Shown in pieces: positions 48,394 through 50,441 of a stretch of DNA of 50,441 nt; position 1 is the first letter of the stretch, and the number at the start of each line of letters is the position of its first letter. The DNA comes from Rhodocyclaceae bacterium (lineage in GTDB: Bacteria; Pseudomonadota; Gammaproteobacteria; Burkholderiales; Rhodocyclaceae). Below the pieces are notes generated by a model, which did not search any database, had not been told where the DNA came from, and saw nothing but the letters and a program-made list of their open reading frames with translations. Made by a program: the position numbers and the translations under genes. The DNA lies in assembly GCA_013426785.1 (NCBI GenBank), contig JACDZI010000017.1, positions 1 through 50,441 on the forward strand, in the 5' to 3' direction.

Positions 48394-48422
48394 TTGTGGC
48401 TTAATTGAGCTACAAACCACAA
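48394..48422. promoter_or_regulatory. Candidate dinJ-yafQ operator
   Basis: A near-palindrome TTGTGGCT / AGCTACAA with a 6-nt centre (7 of 8 pairs), plus a second half-site CCACAA that pairs with the first TTGTGG. It ends at the AAGGAG ribosome-binding site of dinJ, so bound antitoxin could block both transcription and initiation. Confidence 0.5.
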
Positions 48423-48432
48423 GGAGAAGACC

Positions 48433-48693
48433 ATGGCCGCCACTGCATTTGTACGTGCAAGAATCGATGAGTCCCTGAAGGAAGAGGCTGCTGTCGTGCT
48501 GGCGGAGATGGGGCTGACCGTCTCCGATGTGGTGCGTATCGTGTTGACCAAGGTGGCCAGGGACAAGGCGCTGCCTTTTGAGATGCGCATCCCTAATCAG
48601 CTCACTGCCGCAACGCTGGCCAAGAGCGAGCGTGGCGAAGATGTGCGCCACGCCAAGGATGCCAACGACCTGTTTGAGCAACTGGGCATCTGA
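48433..48693 (+). CDS. dinJ: DinJ/RelB-family antitoxin
   Basis: An 86-residue antitoxin. The N-terminal ribbon-helix-helix (AATAFVRARIDESLKEEAAVVLAEMGLTVSDVVRIVLTKVARD) binds DNA as a dimer; the C-terminal part (AKSERGEDVRHAKDANDLFEQLGI) wraps the toxin. AAGGAG lies 6 nt ahead of the ATG. Its stop overlaps the yafQ start by one base (TGATG). Confidence 0.9.
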   Translation: MAATAFVRARIDESLKEEAAVVLAEMGLTVSDVVRIVLTKVARDKALPFEMRIPNQLTAATLAKSERGEDVRHAKDANDLFEQLGI

Positions 48694-48965
48694 TGCGCCA
48701 GCCGGATTACTCGGGCCAGTTCAAGCGCGACGTGAAGCTATCGCAAAAGCGCGGCAAGGACATGGACAAGCTCAAAACGCTGCTGGGTCTGCTCATTGAG
48801 GGGATGCCGCTGCCGGCGGTGTATCTCGAGCATCCGCTCCAAGGCGACTGGCAAGGCTTTCGGGATGCGCACATCGAGCCTGATTGGCTGCTGATCTACA
48901 AGATCAAGGGTGATGTGGTGCGTTTCGAGCGCACCGGCCGGCATACGGACTTGTTCGCCGAATAA
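48693..48965 (+). CDS. yafQ: YafQ-family mRNA interferase toxin
   Basis: A 90-residue YafQ/RelE-fold toxin that cleaves mRNA on the ribosome in known members. Expected catalytic and structural residues are seen: His in YLEHPLQGDW, His/Asp/Trp in DAHIEPDWLLIYK and His/Phe in TGRHTDLFAE. It is the second gene of the module and the sequence is intact. A dispersed repeat follows 23 bp after the stop. Confidence 0.9.
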   Translation: MRQPDYSGQFKRDVKLSQKRGKDMDKLKTLLGLLIEGMPLPAVYLEHPLQGDWQGFRDAHIEPDWLLIYKIKGDVVRFERTGRHTDLFAE

Positions 48966-48988
48966 TAGATACCGATCCGGTAGGGTCG

Positions 48989-49011
48989 CCGTCCCGCCAG
49001 CGCCGACTGTT
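48989..49011 (-). repeat. Dispersed 23 bp repeat, copy 12
   Basis: Minus-strand AACA-type tract followed by a perfect 19/19 core, between the yafQ stop and the porin terminator, so within the putative mobile element. Confidence 0.85.
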
Positions 49012-49027
49012 ACTGCGCACCAATAAA

Positions 49028-49051
49028 AACAGCCGCCCGCAGGCGGCTGTT
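49028..49051 (-). terminator. Porin gene intrinsic terminator
   Basis: A perfect 10 bp stem (AACAGCCGCC / GGCGGCTGTT) with a 4-nt loop, followed on the minus strand by a T-rich stretch, 25 bp after the porin stop. Confidence 0.88.
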
Positions 49052-49076
49052 GAATCTAACGCAGACCAGGTCTGGA

Positions 49077-50105
49077 TTAGAAGGAGTGGTTGATACCAGC
49101 AGCAAAAGTCTTGTTCGACTCGCCGATCGTACCAGCAACAATCTTGGCATTCGCGAGGCTGTCGTTGCTCACGTGCGTGTAAGTCGTGTACAACGTGGTG
49201 CGCTTCGACATGCTGTGCGTGTAGCCAATGCCATAAGACTTCGAATCGAAATCGGCACGGTCGTCGCTCAGCTTGGCATACGAGAACATCAAGTTACCGA
49301 CTGCAGACACGGGCGCGACGACGCCGAGTTGCCAAACCTTGTTGTCGGCATCAGTTGCGCTCTTGTCGTTCTTGGACTGCCAAGAAGCAAAGGCCTTCAC
49401 AGCGCCGAAATTGTAAGAACCACCGAGGAACAATTCCGTCGTCTTGTCGCTGGTCGGGGCCGTAGACTGCTCAATGTCGTGGTAGACAACGTCAAAGTTC
49501 ATCGGGCCATTGGCGTAGTTAGCACCCAAGCCAAAACGGGGGTCGCGATCAGTAGTGGCGGTATCGTTTTCGTTGGTCTGGCCAAAACCGTAGTTAGCGG
49601 AGAAGCTCAGGCCAGAGAAGCTCGGCGAAATATAGGTAACGGCATTGTTCCAGCGGGCGGCACTGTTGCCAGCAATCGTGTTGCCGCCTGCGCTAACCAA
49701 TGCGCCATGCGGGCTGGGGACCGTAGCGCCAAAGGTATCGGTACGAGCAACAGCACTGTAGGCAGGCGAATATTGGCGACCGAGCGCTACCTGACCGAAA
49801 CCACCAGCCAGACCCACAAACTGCTGACGAGCGAGCGAGGTGCCAACACCCGCATTAATATCCATCGAGAGGCCATATTCCAAAGTGAACACAGCCTTCA
49901 GGCCACCACCGAGGTCTTCAGTACCCTTGAAGCCGAGACGCGAACCAGCCAGGTTGCCCGACTCGACGCCATTGTAGGTTTGGCCCGATGAAGTCGAATG
50001 GATATAGCCCATGTCAGCAATGCCATAAACAGTAACGTTGGACTGGGCGAAAGCTGCGCCCGACATCAGACCGGCAACTGCCAGAGCGATGATCTTTTTT
50101 TGCAT
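49077..50105 (-). CDS. Outer-membrane porin (16-strand general porin)
   Basis: A 342-residue general diffusion porin. Sec signal MQKKIIALAVAGLMSGAAFA, cleaved before Gln; the mature chain opens SNVTVYGIADMGYIHST, typical of betaproteobacterial porins, alternates amphipathic strands and ends in the Phe (FAAGINHSF) needed for BAM recognition. Loop 3 features PYxxx-like acidic residues but no selectivity can be inferred. Its own upstream region lacks the 160 bp leader found before the divergent porin and has only a weak RBS. A strong terminator follows. The signal-peptide DNA is nearly the same as that of the divergent porin (52 of 55 bases). Confidence 0.93.
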   Translation of the reverse strand: MQKKIIALAVAGLMSGAAFAQSNVTVYGIADMGYIHSTSSGQTYNGVESGNLAGSRLGFKGTEDLGGGLKAVFTLEYGLSMDINAGVGTSLARQQFVGLAGGFGQVALGRQYSPAYSAVARTDTFGATVPSPHGALVSAGGNTIAGNSAARWNNAVTYISPSFSGLSFSANYGFGQTNENDTATTDRDPRFGLGANYANGPMNFDVVYHDIEQSTAPTSDKTTELFLGGSYNFGAVKAFASWQSKNDKSATDADNKVWQLGVVAPVSAVGNLMFSYAKLSDDRADFDSKSYGIGYTHSMSKRTTLYTTYTHVSNDSLANAKIVAGTIGESNKTFAAGINHSF

Positions 50106-50168
50106 AATGCCATTTTTTTTCTCAAGATATTGTTATGAATGGATTACGCAAAATTTCATTTAATTTTC

Positions 50169-50191
50169 TACCCTCATATCTACCCGCTTTT
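50169..50191 (-). repeat. Right end of inverted pair (GGGTA motif)
   Basis: Reverse-complement partner (20/23) of 46918-46940. It lies 10 bp left of the second 160 bp leader copy and upstream of the minus-strand porin. Confidence 0.6.
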
Positions 50192-50201
50192 GTGCACCGT
50201 T

Positions 50202-50361
50202 GGGCCGGTTGCCAAAAAACAACAAAGCCCCACCCCGAACGACGCAAAAGACCCATCTGGAGGCATTGCCTTGCCGATGGATGGCAGAATTGCGCCATCC
50301 TCTGAAATGCCTTAGAGGGAAGCGGGGACAGTGACCAACCACGTGGTGTCATTGAACCCAA
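50202..50361 (+). repeat. 160 bp porin-leader repeat, right copy
   Basis: Second copy of the sequence at 46641-46800, ending 25 bp before the porin ATG at 50387. The hairpin GGATGGC / GCCATCC is perfect here; in the left copy C-to-T keeps a G-U pair on the plus-strand RNA, which hints at RNA structure. It could be the porin 5' leader, a small RNA, an attachment site, or more than one of these. Confidence 0.8.
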
Positions 50362-50386
50362 ACAAACCTAAGTAAAGGAGTTTCAC

Positions 50387-50441
50387 ATGCAAAAGAAAAT
50401 CATCGCTCTGGCAGTTGCCGGTCTGATGTCGGGCGCTGCTT
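50387..50441 (+). CDS. Second outer-membrane porin, 5' end only
   Basis: Only the first 18 codons are in the window: MQKKIIALAVAGLMSGAA, identical in protein to the signal peptide of the porin at 49077-50105 and differing at 3 of 55 bases. A clear AAGGAG lies 6 nt ahead of the ATG. The gene is divergent from its paralogue, with 281 bp between the starts. The rest lies beyond the right edge, so its length and integrity are unknown. Confidence 0.85.
   Translation, partial: MQKKIIALAVAGLMSGAA

Larger units (their letters stand above)
46918..50191. mobile_element. Putative small integrative element with porin cargo
   Basis: A 3.27 kb block bounded by the 20/23 inverted pair and outside that by the 160 bp direct repeats. 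It contains a tyrosine recombinase, the dinJ-yafQ module and one porin gene. Recombinase at one end, a stabilising toxin-antitoxin pair and an accessory gene are the usual plan of an integrative element. The boundaries are inferred and the true attachment core is not identified. Confidence 0.5.

Overview
This 50.4 kb, GC-rich chromosomal segment most resembles a Gram-negative betaproteobacterium, probably a Rhodocyclales-type organism. The pointers are LpxC and porins (an outer membrane), Tat-targeted Sox proteins, the ribF-ileS-lspA-fkpB-ispH order, a PilY1-type pilus operon and overall gene style. No 16S gene is present, so the placement is inference. Almost every gene is intact and densely packed, often with 1-4 bp stop/start overlaps.

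Layout. 1-2.5 kb: YheT-type hydrolase, LemA, and a membrane protein with a GIDE-like region and an EF-hand loop. 2.5-3.1 kb: the C-terminal scrap of an AvaI/BsoBI-like restriction endonuclease between two copies of a short dispersed repeat. 3.1-15.7 kb (mostly minus strand): dnaE, an MBL-fold hydrolase, soxB / soxX-A-Z-Y (thiosulfate oxidation, with a terminator before soxB and no soxCD here), folE2, dxs, ispA and xseB. 15.9-26.6 kb: Rieske oxygenase, STAS-like protein and mercaptopyruvate sulfurtransferase; queG divergent from tsaE-amiC; then ribF-ileS-lspA-fkpB-ispH. 26.6-34.8 kb: a TonB-like protein and a minor-pilin/PilY1 operon for type IV pili. Its terminator hairpin carries the apparent -10 box of the following tRNA-Thr(CGT) in its loop. 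35-45.9 kb: psiE, purC, prlC, a PilZ protein, xth, lpxC, a DUF721 protein, an M23 peptidase, secA and a class II aldolase.

45.9-50.4 kb is the accessory end: a hicAB module; a 160 bp sequence that recurs (152/160 identical) 3.56 kb further on; a tyrosine recombinase; a dinJ-yafQ module; and two divergent porin genes with the same signal peptide. A 23 bp inverted pair (20/23) brackets recombinase, toxin-antitoxin and porin, suggesting a very small integrative element that settled next to a porin locus.

The most unusual signal spans the whole window. A nonpalindromic element of about 23 bp, an A-rich tract followed by the core GTCGGCGCTGGCGGGACGG, occurs 12 times, plus one weaker match. It lies between genes, often just after a stop codon, and inside coding sequence (queG, tsaE, ileS, the aldolase, perhaps dnaE) in different reading frames without obvious change of protein length. 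That pattern recalls DNA-uptake sequences more than inserted REP/MITE elements. The neighbouring type IV pilus genes make the idea attractive but do not prove it.
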